A stretch of DNA of 51,346 bases from Rhodoferax sp. (GCA_031291305.1 JARLJH010000011.1:1-51346); one strand, 5' to 3'. Positions 1 through 8,176 are shown, counted from the stretch's first letter. A program made the numbers and translations. The notes: generated by a model not told the origin, from the letters alone.

Positions 1-48
1 CCCCCGGGCGATCCGCCGACCAATGCTTGCTCCCGTTCCTGAACCGCA

Positions 49-65
49 GTAGACGACCGGTCTAC
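49..65. promoter_or_regulatory. Palindromic operator upstream of the TetR-type gene
   Basis: GTAGAC and GTCTAC form a perfect 6-bp inverted repeat around GACCG, and GACCGGTC inside it is itself palindromic. It lies 30 bp before the preferred regulator start at 96. TetR-family repressors commonly bind such sites next to their own gene, and the half-sites resemble TAGAC/GTCTA-type operators of NemR-like regulators as I remember them. Autoregulation, and control of a gene to the left of the window, is inference. Confidence 0.55.
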
Positions 66-95
66 TACGCATTCAACAGGGCCGGGACAAGCACG

Positions 96-719
96 ATGCC
101 GGACATAAGCAAAAAGGATGGCGATCCGCACGACACGCGGGCGCGATTGATCGCGCATGGCCTCTCGGCGATGCTGCGCCACGGCTATGACGGAGTGGGG
201 ATCGGCGGCATTCTATCGTCCGCCGGAGTGCCCAAGGGCTCGTTCTATCATTTCTTCGCCAGCAAGGAGGCCTTTGCGCTGGCCGTGCTCGATGCCTATC
301 AGGCGCATTACGCCGCGATGCGTCAGGCCATCTTTACCGACCGCACCTGCCCCGCGCTCGACCGACTGGTCGCCTGGCTCGACGCGCTGGAACACATTCA
401 CCGCGTCGAAGCGCCGCTCGGCGGCTGTTTCTACGGCGTGCTGGCGCAGACCGCGACGGTCCGCACCGAAGGCTTGCGCACCCGGCTCGCCGCCGTCTTC
501 GCCCTCTGGCAGACCGAACTGGCCCGATTGCTCGAAGACGCGCGCGAAACCGGCGAAACCGATCCGGCGCTCGACGCGGACGAGACCGCCGCGCTGATCA
601 TCGACTGTTACGAAGGCATGCTGGTCCGCGCCAAGACCGACCCTGCCGCACTGAGCGCAGGCTTTGCCCGCCTGCGCCGCCTGGCCCAAACGCCGGGCCT
701 GATCATGATGGAAGTCTAG
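96..719 (+). CDS. TetR/AcrR-family transcriptional regulator (NemR-like)
   Basis: A DNA-binding repressor of 207 residues. The N-terminal helix-turn-helix spans about residues 33-53 and includes AGVPKGSFYHFFASKEAF, the typical TetR recognition-helix region. The C-terminal ligand domain has GCFYGVLAQT at about 110-119, similar to the GCLLGNLAQE motif of NemR-like proteins. The start at 96 is preferred over an in-frame ATG at 27 because the TetR fold begins just after it and the operator at 49-65 would otherwise lie inside the gene. The stop codon ends one base before the CCA-coding end of tRNA-Tyr. Base and codon use (many GCG, CGC and CTC codons) look unlike the following genes, suggesting a transferred segment or an assembly join. 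The ligand is unknown and any target gene is outside the window. Confidence 0.85.
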   Translation: MPDISKKDGDPHDTRARLIAHGLSAMLRHGYDGVGIGGILSSAGVPKGSFYHFFASKEAFALAVLDAYQAHYAAMRQAIFTDRTCPALDRLVAWLDALEHIHRVEAPLGGCFYGVLAQTATVRTEGLRTRLAAVFALWQTELARLLEDARETGETDPALDADETAALIIDCYEGMLVRAKTDPAALSAGFARLRRLAQTPGLIMMEV

Positions 720-805
720 TGGTGGACAGGGCTAGATTCGAACTAGCGTACGCTCTCGCGGGCAGATTTACAGTCTGCTGCCATTAACCACTCGGCCACC
801 TCTCC
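720..805 (-). tRNA. tRNA-Tyr (anticodon GTA)
   Basis: A complete tRNA-Tyr of 86 nt with encoded CCA (722-720). The anticodon GTA lies at 769-771 in the loop CTGTAAA, closed by a GCAGA/TCTGC stem. It has the long variable arm of bacterial tRNA-Tyr and a T-arm GCTAG-TTCGAAT-CTAGC. The acceptor stem has one defect: GGAGAGG faces CCTGTCC, so position 4 (base 802) and position 69 (base 727) are G opposite G. Everything else pairs. The flank at the 3' end is the TetR gene. Confidence 0.95.
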
Positions 806-900
806 ATGGTGAACGCGGGATTATGCCATGGAGTTTGGCTTTTGTCGCCACCTCATGAGGTTTTTGACACGAAGTCCATAAAAAAGTGGGCCAAGCTTGG

Positions 901-1614
901 TCATGTGGGCTGCTTGAGGTCTTGGTGTTTTTCGCGCCAGGCGCGCGCTTGTGAGAAATGACCGCAACCGATAAATGGCACTGGCGGACGCAAGGCAGAC
1001 AACGGTGAAGGGTGGTTGGCACACAACACCAAGTGGCGTGACGCGTCGATCAGGGAGCGTTTGCTCTGCGCGTGGCTGCCCCACAACATGAACACGACAG
1101 GCGGCGCGCTTCGGGAGACGGTCTGAATCATGCTGTCGGTCAAGACCTCCCAACCCTTGCCCGAATGGCTTGCGGGCTGGCCCTCCTCAACGGTCAGGCA
1201 GGTGTTGAGCAGCAACACGCCGTGACGGGCCCAGCGCACCAAGCTGCCACCGGGGTTGGGAAATGGCGGGATAGGCTCACCCAGATCGCGCTGGAGTTCT
1301 TTGAAGATGTTGCGCAAAGAGGGCGGAATTGCTACTCCGGGGGCCACCGAGAAGGCCAATCCTTCGGCTTGACCGCGGCCGTGGTACGGGTCCTGCCCCA
1401 AAATCACCACCCGCACCGACTCGGGTGGCGTGAGTTCTAGCGCGCGTAGCGGTCTTGGTGGAAAAATGGCCGCGCCATCGGCAAGCCGCTGTTGCAAAAA
1501 TGCCAGCAGTGCGCGCCCCTTGGGGGACTCAAAAAAGCTAGCTACAAGCCCTGTCCATCCGGGGGCTACAGGCCAATCTTCCGGGGCAGCGGTCGTGAGT
1601 TGTGTGGCGTCAGA
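901..1614 (-). CDS. ung: Uracil-DNA glycosylase, family 1
   Basis: Removes uracil from DNA in base-excision repair. The 237-residue protein has the water-activating motif GQDPYHG (about 74-80, catalytic Asp in the motif) and the minor-groove/leaving-group motif HPSPLSA (about 202-208), both intact. The start at 1614 is preferred to an in-frame start at 1647 because it places the conserved core at the usual distance from the N-terminus. It follows trpC by 38 bp on the same strand and is probably the last gene of the trp transcript. DNA encoding residues 11-29 matches the interspersed repeat described at 1528-1582, although the peptide still aligns plausibly with normal Ung N-termini. Identification is firm. 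Confidence 0.96.
   Translation of the reverse strand, partial: SDATQLTTAAPEDWPVAPGWTGLVASFFESPKGRALLAFLQQRLADGAAIFPPRPLRALELTPPESVRVVILGQDPYHGRGQAEGLAFSVAPGVAIPPSLRNIFKELQRDLGEPIPPFPNPGGSLVRWARHGVLLLNTCLTVEEGQPASHSGKGWEVLTDSMIQTVSRSAPPVVFMLWGSHAQSKRSLIDASRHLVLCANHPSPLSALRPPVPFIGCGHFSQARAWREKHQDLKQPT
1528..1582. repeat. Interspersed repeat copy inside ung
   Basis: Read on the minus strand it has ATTGGCCTGTAGCCC, a 9-bp spacer, then GGGCTTGTAGCTAGC and a T-run. This is the layout of the other copies (GGCCTCTAGCCC - spacer - GGGCTnnnAGCTAT). It is in frame in the N-terminal coding region of ung. Less certain than the other coding copies because the encoded peptide still resembles the enzyme family. 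Confidence 0.55.
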
Positions 1615-1652
1615 CATAGGCAGGTACGGGCGGTTGGTCCGACCCAAAAGAC

Positions 1653-2441
1653 TCAGTCAAACAAATCCGCGAGGGCCTCGCCAGGTTCTTCGGCGCGCAT
1701 GAAAGCCTCGCCGACCAGAAACGCGTTCACCCCGGCCGCGCCCATGCGCAACACATCGTCACGCGTGTGGATGCCGCTCTCGCACACCAGCAGGCGGTCG
1801 GCGGGAATGTCCTTCATCAACGTCAGCGTCGTGTCCAGCGAGACCTCGAAGGTTTTCAAATTGCGGTTGTTCACGCCGATCAGCGGGGTTTTGAGCTTTA
1901 GCGCGCGCTCCAGTTCGGCGGCGTCATGCACTTCGACGAGCACGGCCATGTCCAGACTGCGGGCGATGTGCTCGAACTCCTTCATCTGCGTATCGTCCAG
2001 ACATGCGGCGATCAGCAGAATCGCATCCGCCCCCATGGCCCGCGATTCATAAATTTGGTAGGCATCCACCATGAAGTCCTTGCGCAGCACCGGCAACTGG
2101 CAGGAGGCGCGAGCCTGTTTCAAATAGTCCACGCAGCCCTGAAAAAATTGCTGATCCGTCAACACGGACAGGCAGGCCGCGCCAAATTCGGCATAACTTT
2201 GCGCAATGTCCGCCGGGATGAAATCCGCGCGCAGCACACCTTTGGACGGGCTGGCCTTCTTGACCTCGGCAATCACCGCCGGCTTGCCAGCAGCGATCTT
2301 GGCGCGCAAGGCACCGACAAAGTCTCGGGTGAGAACCCGGCTTTCGGCATCCTCGCGCACCACGGCCAAGGATTTGCGGCTCAGTGCGGCAGCCACTTCC
2401 TCGCGTTTGACGGCGACGATTTTGTTCAGGATATCAGTCAT
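1653..2441 (-). CDS. trpC: Indole-3-glycerol-phosphate synthase
   Basis: Converts carboxyphenylamino-deoxyribulose phosphate to indole-3-glycerol phosphate, the fourth chemical step of tryptophan synthesis, in the cytoplasm. The 262-residue single-domain protein has normal length. Visible family motifs are [10 protein letters not shown] (about 59-68), LRKDFMVD (about 119-126) with its catalytic Lys, NNRNLKTF and the phosphate-binding VCESGI near residue 219. It is not fused to TrpF, as is usual for betaproteobacteria. Its ATG overlaps the stop of the small ORF at 2438-2602 by ATGA, so its translation is probably coupled to that ORF. Confidence 0.97.
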   Translation of the reverse strand: MTDILNKIVAVKREEVAAALSRKSLAVVREDAESRVLTRDFVGALRAKIAAGKPAVIAEVKKASPSKGVLRADFIPADIAQSYAEFGAACLSVLTDQQFFQGCVDYLKQARASCQLPVLRKDFMVDAYQIYESRAMGADAILLIAACLDDTQMKEFEHIARSLDMAVLVEVHDAAELERALKLKTPLIGVNNRNLKTFEVSLDTTLTLMKDIPADRLLVCESGIHTRDDVLRMGAAGVNAFLVGEAFMRAEEPGEALADLFD

Positions 2442-2602
2442 AAGGGGTCGATCTCGGATTGGGCAAGTGGTTGCTCAGGTTCTTGCGGGCTTTGCTTCAA
2501 GATGGTGACAAATACACGTTTCATCGCAAACCCGACAAAGATAAAGAAGACCGAGATGCCAATCGCGATCCAGGCCCCGTCGGTGTCCAGCAGTTTCATC
2601 AT
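2438..2602 (-). CDS. Small single-pass membrane protein between trpD and trpC
   Basis: A 54-residue ORF too short for routine gene calls. It begins [14 protein letters not shown], continues with a hydrophobic stretch of about 18 residues around [13 protein letters not shown] (about 13-26) that would form one membrane helix, then MKRVF and an acidic, Gln/Pro-rich tail ending EIDPL. Its start overlaps the trpD stop by ATGA, and its stop overlaps the trpC start by ATGA. This double overlap is strong evidence that it is translated as part of the trp operon. Function is unknown; a membrane anchor or modulator of the pathway is only a guess. Confidence 0.75.
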   Translation of the reverse strand: MMKLLDTDGAWIAIGISVFFIFVGFAMKRVFVTILKQSPQEPEQPLAQSEIDPL

Positions 2603-3648
2603 GATGCGGTACTCAGTTTGTGAGCCAGCGTCACCAAATCGGCGAGCTTGGCTTTGGCAGCTCCTGATTCAAGAGCTGCCCGCGCCTGAGTGATGCCCGC
2701 TTCGATCGAACTAGCCACATTGGCAGCGTACAGCGCGACACCGGCGTTGAAGATCACAATCTCTTTGGCCGGACCATCCACATTGTCCAGCACGCCTAGC
2801 AACATGGCGCGCGACTGGTCGGGCGTTTCAACCTTGAAGGCGCGGGTGCTGGCCATGGCCAGACCGAAATCTTCAGGGTGGATTTCATACTCGGTGACCT
2901 TACCGTCCTTGAGTTCGCCCACCAGCGTGGCGGCACCCAGTGACACTTCATCCAGGCCGTCCTTGCCGTAGACGACGACGGCGTGCTCGGTGCCCAGGCG
3001 CTCCAGCGCGCGCACCTGGATGCCGACCAGATCGGGGTGGAAAACGCCCATCAGAATATTGGGAGCCCCCGCCGGGTTGGTCAGTGGTCCGAGCAGGTTG
3101 AAAATCGTCTTGACGCCCATTTCACGCCGCACGGGTGCAACATTTTTCATGGCCGGATGGTGATTCGGGGCGAACATGAAACCTACGCCGACCTGGGCGA
3201 TGCATTGCGCGATGGCTTCGGGTTTCAGGTTGATGTTGACGCCCAGCGACTCCATCACGTCGGCACTACCGCTCTTGCTGCTGACGCTGCGACCACCGTG
3301 TTTGCTGACCTTGGCCCCGGCTGCGGCAGCCACAAACATGGCGCAGGTCGAGATGTTGAAGGTGTGCGAACCGTCGCCGCCGGTGCCGACGATGTCAACG
3401 AGGTTGCTGCGGTCGGCCACCTCCACCTTGGTGGAAAACTCGCGCATCACCTGCGCGGCGGCAGTGATCTCGCCGATGGTTTCCTTCTTGACGCGCAGCC
3501 CGGTGATGAACGCGGCCAGCATCACCGGCGACCACTCGCCCTGCATGATCTGACGCACGATGTACAGCATCTCGTCGTGAAAAATCTCGCGGTGCTCGAT
3601 GGTGCGCAGCAGCGCTTCCTGCGGGGTGATCTTGATGGTGTGAGGCAT
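2599..3648 (-). CDS. trpD: Anthranilate phosphoribosyltransferase
   Basis: Joins anthranilate and PRPP to give phosphoribosyl-anthranilate. The 349-residue protein shows the PRPP-binding GTGGDG (about 88-93), [12 protein letters not shown] (about 116-127) and NLLGPLTNP, all intact. The start at 3648 is chosen because it is preceded by AGGAG at good spacing and gives the usual N-terminus; an in-frame ATG lies seven codons upstream at 3669. It follows the LysE-type gene by 51 bp and overlaps the small membrane ORF at its end. A short perfect hairpin (2657-2679) lies in the last part of the gene. Confidence 0.97.
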   Translation of the reverse strand: MPHTIKITPQEALLRTIEHREIFHDEMLYIVRQIMQGEWSPVMLAAFITGLRVKKETIGEITAAAQVMREFSTKVEVADRSNLVDIVGTGGDGSHTFNISTCAMFVAAAAGAKVSKHGGRSVSSKSGSADVMESLGVNINLKPEAIAQCIAQVGVGFMFAPNHHPAMKNVAPVRREMGVKTIFNLLGPLTNPAGAPNILMGVFHPDLVGIQVRALERLGTEHAVVVYGKDGLDEVSLGAATLVGELKDGKVTEYEIHPEDFGLAMASTRAFKVETPDQSRAMLLGVLDNVDGPAKEIVIFNAGVALYAANVASSIEAGITQARAALESGAAKAKLADLVTLAHKLSTAS

Positions 3649-3699
3649 GCTTTCTCCTGATTCGTTCAACGTGTGTCCAAGGGTTTGCCGTGGGCTTGC

Positions 3700-4407
3700 T
3701 CAGTTCGCCGGATTGTCCATCAAGGCCAGTTTCAGGCCAAACGCCAGGAACAGCGTGCCCGCAGCCCGTTCCAGCCAGTGCAAGCGTCGGCGTACCCAGA
3801 CCCAGCGCGGCGACTGCGCACCGGCAAACGCCACCCCCATCGAAGCGCCCAGCCAGCCGTAGCCCAGGTTGATCCACAAACTGTTGAGGTTGAACACCAA
3901 GCCCAGCAACAGGAAGGCCAGGGTTTGATGGGGGGCGTCGTGTGCGATGAACTGTGGCACAAAGGCCAGGAAAAACAACGCGACTTTGGGGTTCAGGACG
4001 TTGGTCCAGAAGCCATTGATGAAAATAGTTTTCAAATCAAATTGGCCTGTATCCCTCGTATCGTCTTGGCTAGCAGCTATTGAAGTTGTAGCTTTTTTGG
4101 CGCGCAGCATGCCCCAGCCGACATAGGCCAGATAGGCGGCCCCGAGCCATTTGAGCCCCGTGAACGCCGCGCTGGAGGCGGCTATCAATGCGCTCACGCC
4201 CAACGCCGCAGCGGTGATGTGCACACAGCACCCCGCGACAATGCCCAGCGCCGCCGCACTCCCAGCGCGTGCGCCGCGCTTAGCACCTTGCGCCAGGATG
4301 TACAGCACATCCGGCCCCGGCGTCAGGTTCAGCAGGATGCCCGCAGCGACGAACAAACCCAGGTGTTCAATGCCCAGGCTCGTCAGCAAGGTATTCAGTT
4401 CGCCCAT
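3700..4407 (-). CDS. LysE/RhtB-family amino-acid exporter
   Basis: An inner-membrane exporter with about six membrane helices. It shows the N-terminal signature LLNLTPGPDVLYILAQGAKRG (about 26-46) and a central NPKVALFFLAFVPQF that are typical of RhtB-type members. The 235 residues exceed the usual 205-210 because residues about 103-126, a charged loop (ATTSIAASQDDTRDTGQFDL), are encoded by a copy of the interspersed repeat at 4030-4098. Its ATG shares a base with the ltaE stop (TGATG), so the two are co-translated. Placement within the trp operon suggests export of threonine-like or aromatic amino acids, but the substrate cannot be read from the sequence. Confidence 0.88.
   Translation of the reverse strand: MGELNTLLTSLGIEHLGLFVAAGILLNLTPGPDVLYILAQGAKRGARAGSAAALGIVAGCCVHITAAALGVSALIAASSAAFTGLKWLGAAYLAYVGWGMLRAKKATTSIAASQDDTRDTGQFDLKTIFINGFWTNVLNPKVALFFLAFVPQFIAHDAPHQTLAFLLLGLVFNLNSLWINLGYGWLGASMGVAFAGAQSPRWVWVRRRLHWLERAAGTLFLAFGLKLALMDNPAN
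4030..4098. repeat. Interspersed repeat copy inside the LysE-type gene
   Basis: On the plus strand: AAATTGGCCTGTATCCC, a short spacer, TTGGCTAGCAGCTATTG, then GTTGTAGCTTTTTT. It is one of the best-preserved copies of the family and lies wholly in the coding region without breaking frame, adding about 23 residues to a loop between membrane helices. Confidence 0.8.
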
Positions 4408-5606
4408 CAGGCCTTGGCCTCAAAAAAAGTGCGCATCACCGCCACGGCGTGGTCAATGCCTGCGGCGTCCACGTCCAGGTGGGTGACAAAGCGCAGCCGG
4501 TACAAGCCGGTGGCCAGCACACCTTGGGATTTCAAATAACTGAGCAGCTCAGGCGCTCTGGACTTGGCCTCACCTTGCAAATCGACAAACACCATATTGC
4601 TCTGTGGCGGCTCCACCACCACGCCGGGCAAACCTTGCAAGCCCGCTGCCAGTCGGCTGGCCAGTGCGTGATCGTCGGCCAGACGGAGGATGTGATGTTC
4701 CAACGCGTAAATCCCCGCAGCCGCCAGAATGCCCGCCTGGCGCATGCCGCCACCGGCCATCTTGCGAATGCGGTGGGCGCGGGCGATGAAGTCGGTACTG
4801 CCGCACAACACCGAGCCGACCGGCGCGCCCAGGCCCTTGCTCAGGCACACGGACACGCTGTCAAAACATTGGGCGATGCGGCGCGCCTCCTGCCAGATGG
4901 CGTCCGCAGTGGGCACAGCCGCCTTGCCGTTTGCCGCAGCGGCACCCGTGGCATCCTGCGCCAGGGATGCTTTGATATTGGTTTTATCAAAATGCATAGC
5001 TGCTTGCGCAGGTATTTCTGGGGCTAGAGGCTTATTTGATGCACTATTTTCAAACATCTGCATGGCCTGTGCCACGGCGGCGTTGAACAACCGCGCTCCG
5101 TCCAGATGTCGCGCCAAACCGCGCTGCCTAGCCAGATCGGTCGCCGCTTGCACATAGTCCAACGGCAGCAGCTTGCCGCCCCAGGTGTTTTCCAGTGTCA
5201 GCAGCCGGGTCTTGGCAAAGTGCGCGTCATCGGGTTTGATGGCGGCTTCGATGTCTTCCAAGGCCAGTGTGCCGTCCGCCTGGTGGTTCAAGGGTTGCGG
5301 TTGAATGCTGCCCAGCACGGCGGCACCGCCGCCTTCCCAGCGGTAGGTGTGTGCCATCTGGCCGACGATGTATTCGTCGCCGCGCTGGCAATGCGCCATC
5401 AGTGCGCACAGGTTGCTCTGTGTGCCGGTGGGCATGAACAACGCGGCCTCGAAGCCCAACATGGCAGCGAGTTTGTCCTGCAAGGCGTTGACGCTTGGGT
5501 CGTCGCCAAACACGTCATCGCCCACCGGGGCGGCGGCCATGGCGGCGCGCATGGCGGATGTGGGCTGGGTCACGGTGTCACTGCGAAGGTCGACGGTTTT
5601 CATCAT
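4407..5606 (-). CDS. ltaE: Low-specificity L-threonine aldolase (PLP enzyme)
   Basis: Cleaves threonine or allo-threonine to glycine and acetaldehyde. The N-terminus VDLRSDTVTQPTSAMR and the PLP-lysine motif VCLSKGLGAPVGS are characteristic. At 399 residues it is about 55 longer than usual. The excess lies between LFNAAVAQ and AQCFDSVSVC, at about residues 185-235; its first half is encoded by the interspersed repeat at 4975-5052 and the rest is Ala-rich. The gene lies between trpG (114 bp upstream, containing another repeat copy) and the LysE-type exporter (overlap TGATG). The insertion precedes the active-site lysine; whether the enzyme tolerates it is unknown. The start is 5606, or the adjacent Met codon at 5603. 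Confidence 0.92.
   Translation of the reverse strand: MMKTVDLRSDTVTQPTSAMRAAMAAAPVGDDVFGDDPSVNALQDKLAAMLGFEAALFMPTGTQSNLCALMAHCQRGDEYIVGQMAHTYRWEGGGAAVLGSIQPQPLNHQADGTLALEDIEAAIKPDDAHFAKTRLLTLENTWGGKLLPLDYVQAATDLARQRGLARHLDGARLFNAAVAQAMQMFENSASNKPLAPEIPAQAAMHFDKTNIKASLAQDATGAAAANGKAAVPTADAIWQEARRIAQCFDSVSVCLSKGLGAPVGSVLCGSTDFIARAHRIRKMAGGGMRQAGILAAAGIYALEHHILRLADDHALASRLAAGLQGLPGVVVEPPQSNMVFVDLQGEAKSRAPELLSYLKSQGVLATGLYRLRFVTHLDVDAAGIDHAVAVMRTFFEAKA
4975..5052. repeat. Interspersed repeat copy inside ltaE
   Basis: Read on the minus strand: AAATAAGCCTCTAGCCCC, a spacer, GCGCAAGCAGCTATGC, then TTTTGATAAAACC. It matches the family consensus well, is in frame and adds a segment absent from typical threonine aldolases. 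Confidence 0.8.
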
Positions 5607-5610
5607 CAGT

Positions 5611-5671
5611 TACATGCCTTTTTGGCCTCTAGCCCTTATATAACCTGGGCTGTCAGATATGGAATAAATAG
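5611..5671. repeat. Interspersed repeat copy between trpG and ltaE
   Basis: Plus strand: TTTTTGGCCTCTAGCCC, TTATATAACC, then GGGCTGTCAGATATGG. It occupies over half of the 114-bp intergenic space within the trp operon and ends about 50 bp from the trpG stop. Confidence 0.75.
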
Positions 5672-5720
5672 CGCGCGCGTGACTGCAAAACAGCGCCCGG
5701 TTGAGGGGCGCTCTGACGAG

Positions 5721-6323
5721 TCAGCCTGCCTGGCTGGCAGAGTCACGCGGCTTCAGAAAGTTCTTCAGCATGGCATGACCATGCTCGGTCAAGATGCTTT
5801 CCGGGTGAAATTGCACGCCTTCAATGTCCAGCGTGCTGTGCTTCACGCCCATGATCTCGCCGTCGTCCGTCCAGGCGGTGACTTTCAGACACGCCGGGCA
5901 GGTGGTGCGCTCAATGGATAGGGAGTGATAACGGTTCACCGTGAATTGCTTGGGCAAGTCTGCAAACACGCCTTCTTGCGTGGTCGTCATGACACTGGTC
6001 TTGCCGTGCATCAGTTGCTGCGCCCGGATGATCTTGCCGCCAAAGGCTGCACCAATGGCCTGGTGGCCCAGGCAGACACCCAGAATCGGCAGCTTGCCCG
6101 CAAAGTGCTGGATCGCCGCCACCGAAATGCCCGCCTCGGCCGGGGAGCATGGGCCGGGCGACACCACCAACCGATCCAGTTGCCCGGCGGCCAGCATCGC
6201 GTCGATCTTGTCGAGGGTGATTTCGTCATTGCGCGCCACGGTGACCTCCGCGCCCAACTCACCCAGGTACTGGACGATGTTGTAGGTGAAGCTGTCGTAA
6301 TTGTCGATCATCAGTAATTTCAT
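5721..6323 (-). CDS. trpG: Anthranilate synthase glutamine amidotransferase subunit
   Basis: Supplies ammonia from glutamine to TrpE. The 200-residue class-I amidotransferase has catalytic Cys84 in LGVCLGHQ and the His/Glu pair in QFHPES (about 172-177). The start at 6323 gives the canonical N-terminus [15 protein letters not shown] and has GGAGG four bases upstream. An alternative in-frame ATG at 6377 overlaps the trpE stop by ATGA and would add 18 residues unlike the family; it may serve translational coupling. The protein is in the PabA/TrpG group, and with pabB-type genes absent here it may also serve folate synthesis. Confidence 0.96.
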   Translation of the reverse strand: MKLLMIDNYDSFTYNIVQYLGELGAEVTVARNDEITLDKIDAMLAAGQLDRLVVSPGPCSPAEAGISVAAIQHFAGKLPILGVCLGHQAIGAAFGGKIIRAQQLMHGKTSVMTTTQEGVFADLPKQFTVNRYHSLSIERTTCPACLKVTAWTDDGEIMGVKHSTLDIEGVQFHPESILTEHGHAMLKNFLKPRDSASQAG

Positions 6324-6373
6324 GCTGCCTCCGCCGTGTGGACTGGGGTTTGTTACGTTGGTTAGAGCGTCAC

Positions 6374-7981
6374 TCATTCCAAGCCCTCGTCAACCAGTTC
6401 CGCCGCCCGCAGCAAGGCACGTGCCTTGGCCTCGGTTTCTCTCCACTCCAGTTCGGGCACCGAATCGGCCACCACTCCCGCCGCCGCCTGCACATACAGC
6501 ATCTGGTCCTTGATGATGCCGGTGCGGATGGCAATGGCCACGTCCATGTCGCCCGCGTAGCTCAGGTAGCCGCAGGCGCCGCCGTAGAGACCGCGTTTGG
6601 TCGGTTCCAGCTGGTCAATCAGCTCCATGGCGTGGACCTTGGGCGCGCCGGTGAGCGTGCCTGCCGGGAAGGTGGCTTTGAGCACATCCATGCTGCTCAT
6701 GCCGTCCAGCAGCGTGCCTTCGACGTTGCTGACGATGTGCATCACATGGCTGTAGCGCTCCACGCAGAATGCGTCGGTGACCTTGACGCTGCCGATCTGC
6801 GCGATGCGGCCGATGTCATTGCGCGCCAGGTCGATCAGCATGACGTGTTCGGCGCGCTCTTTGGGATCGTTGATCAACTCGACCTCGGCGGCCTTGTCCA
6901 GCTCGAGCGTGGCCCCGCGTGGGCGGGTGCCGGCCAGCGGACGAATCGTCACCTTGACCTCTGGCGTGAGCGCCGCTGGGCCGCCCCGAGGCGCGAGGGC
7001 CCCCTCGGGGGGCAGCGACCCATGCTCCGCAGGGGAGCGTGGGGGCATGGCTTCCTGGCGCACCAGAATCTCCGGACTGGCCCCCACCACATGAAAATCG
7101 GCGCCGCCGTCGATGGCTCCGCTGAAGTTGTAGTAATACATGTAGGGACTGGGGTTGAGCGCGCGCAAAGCGCGGTACAGGCTCAGCGGCGACTGGGTGT
7201 ACGGCTTCTTGATACGCTGGCCGACTTGCACCTGCATGAAGTCGCCACCGGCAATCAGCTCCTTGGCGCGTTCCACGGCGGCGATGTAGTCGGCCTTGGC
7301 AAAGTCACGTACCGCAGGCTGGCTGGGGCTCGGCAAAATCTCGGGCGCCTGCACGCTTTGACGCAGCCGTGCTTTCAATTCTGCTAGTCTATTTGTAGCT
7401 GTCTCATAAGCGTGCGCCTGGGCTGGATCGGCATAAACCATTAAATGCAGGGTGCCCGACAGGTTGTCGATGACGGCCAGTTCCTCGCACTGCAGCAACA
7501 GGATGTCGGGGCAGTGCAGTTCGTCGGGCGGGCAGCTGTGCTGCAGTTTTTTCTCGATGTAGCGCACCGCGTCATAGCCAAAGTAGCCTGCCAGACCACC
7601 ACAAAAACGCGGCATATTGGGTTGCAGCGCCACCTTGAAGCGTTTCTGGTAGTCGGCAATGAAGTCCAGCGGATTGGCTTGGGAAGTTTCCACCACCACG
7701 CCGTCGGTGACGACTTCGGTGCGTGCCTGCTCGCCAAAACCGCTGGCGCGCAACAGCGTGCGCGCGGGCAGGCCAATGAAGCTGTAGCGGCCAAAGCGCT
7801 CGCCACCGACCACCGATTCCAGCAAAAAGCTGTTAGCGGCGCTCTGGGTGAGCTTGAGGTACAGGGACAGCGGGGTTTCCAGATCGGCAAAGGCTTGCGC
7901 CATGACCGGGATGCGATTGAAGCCTTGGGAGGCCAACTCATCAAATTCGGATTGAGATATCACGGAACGGGTTCTTTCCAT
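6374..7981 (-). CDS. trpE: Anthranilate synthase component I
   Basis: Forms anthranilate from chorismate with TrpG. The 535-residue protein has the N-terminal [10 protein letters not shown] feedback-site region (about 35-44) and a C-terminal chorismate-binding domain with [25 protein letters not shown] and [16 protein letters not shown]. It is longer than usual because residues about 308-335 (Pro/Gly/Ala-rich, between EILVR and VTIRPLAGT) are encoded by a very GC-rich repeat. A GTG at 7963 (VISQSEF) matches the start position I would expect from relatives and is preceded by GGAAAG, so the true start may be there. The leader peptide trpL precedes it. Confidence 0.96.
   Translation of the reverse strand: MERTRSVISQSEFDELASQGFNRIPVMAQAFADLETPLSLYLKLTQSAANSFLLESVVGGERFGRYSFIGLPARTLLRASGFGEQARTEVVTDGVVVETSQANPLDFIADYQKRFKVALQPNMPRFCGGLAGYFGYDAVRYIEKKLQHSCPPDELHCPDILLLQCEELAVIDNLSGTLHLMVYADPAQAHAYETATNRLAELKARLRQSVQAPEILPSPSQPAVRDFAKADYIAAVERAKELIAGGDFMQVQVGQRIKKPYTQSPLSLYRALRALNPSPYMYYYNFSGAIDGGADFHVVGASPEILVRQEAMPPRSPAEHGSLPPEGALAPRGGPAALTPEVKVTIRPLAGTRPRGATLELDKAAEVELINDPKERAEHVMLIDLARNDIGRIAQIGSVKVTDAFCVERYSHVMHIVSNVEGTLLDGMSSMDVLKATFPAGTLTGAPKVHAMELIDQLEPTKRGLYGGACGYLSYAGDMDVAIAIRTGIIKDQMLYVQAAAGVVADSVPELEWRETEAKARALLRAAELVDEGLE
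6974..7050. repeat. GC-rich palindromic repeat inserted in trpE
   Basis: The element contains the hairpin GCCCCC-TC-GGGGGC, a GGGCCGCCCC flank and a CTCCGCAGGGGAGCG segment. I recognise this composition as a repeat widely scattered in Acidovorax/Variovorax-type genomes. Here it lies in frame in trpE in front of the conserved VTIRPLAGT motif. Confidence 0.7.
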
Positions 7982-8086
7982 AAAGCGCCGTTGGCCTGAG
8001 CCGCCCTGTCAGAGAGACACGGGCCATGTCATCAGGTTCCATCCGGCTGCAGCGCGGGGCTGCGGTTCATTCAAGCAGGTAGATTG

Positions 8087-8176
8087 TCAGCGCAGAGCCG
8101 ACGGCACGTGCAGCGGACGCCAGGGCCAGGCTCCCCGGTCACTGCAACCTGTGATGGTGGTTTTGTGGATGAACAT
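8087..8176 (-). CDS. trpL: Tryptophan operon leader peptide (candidate)
   Basis: A 29-residue ORF beginning MFIHKTTITG and containing Trp-Pro-Trp (codons TGG CCC TGG) at residues 17-19. It ends 105 bp before trpE on the same strand. Clustered Trp codons in a short ORF upstream of trpE are the hallmark of attenuation leaders. There is no Shine-Dalgarno. A TGC-TACACT extended -10 at 8183-8188 would place the transcript start at or within a few bases of the ATG, implying a leaderless or nearly leaderless message, as known for rhizobial trpL. I see only a short GC hairpin (8049-8063) downstream and no U-run, so the terminating structure is not identified. Confidence 0.6.
   Translation of the reverse strand: MFIHKTTITGCSDRGAWPWRPLHVPSALR

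Noticed and set aside
850-861. Palindrome ACCTCATGAGGT followed by T-run as a terminator
   Set aside because: Usable stem is only four pairs with a CATG loop; the T-run is on the wrong strand for ung or the tRNA.
2657-2679. Perfect 7-bp hairpin GCAGCTC/GAGCTGC within trpD as a repeat copy
   Set aside because: Lacks the GGCCTCTAGCCC and GTAGC parts of the repeat family, and the encoded peptide fits TrpD.
7378-7425. Repeat-like stretch in trpE (GCTTATGAGACAGCTAC on the minus strand)
   Set aside because: Only part of the consensus is present and the encoded peptide aligns with ordinary TrpE sequence; kept out of the repeat count.
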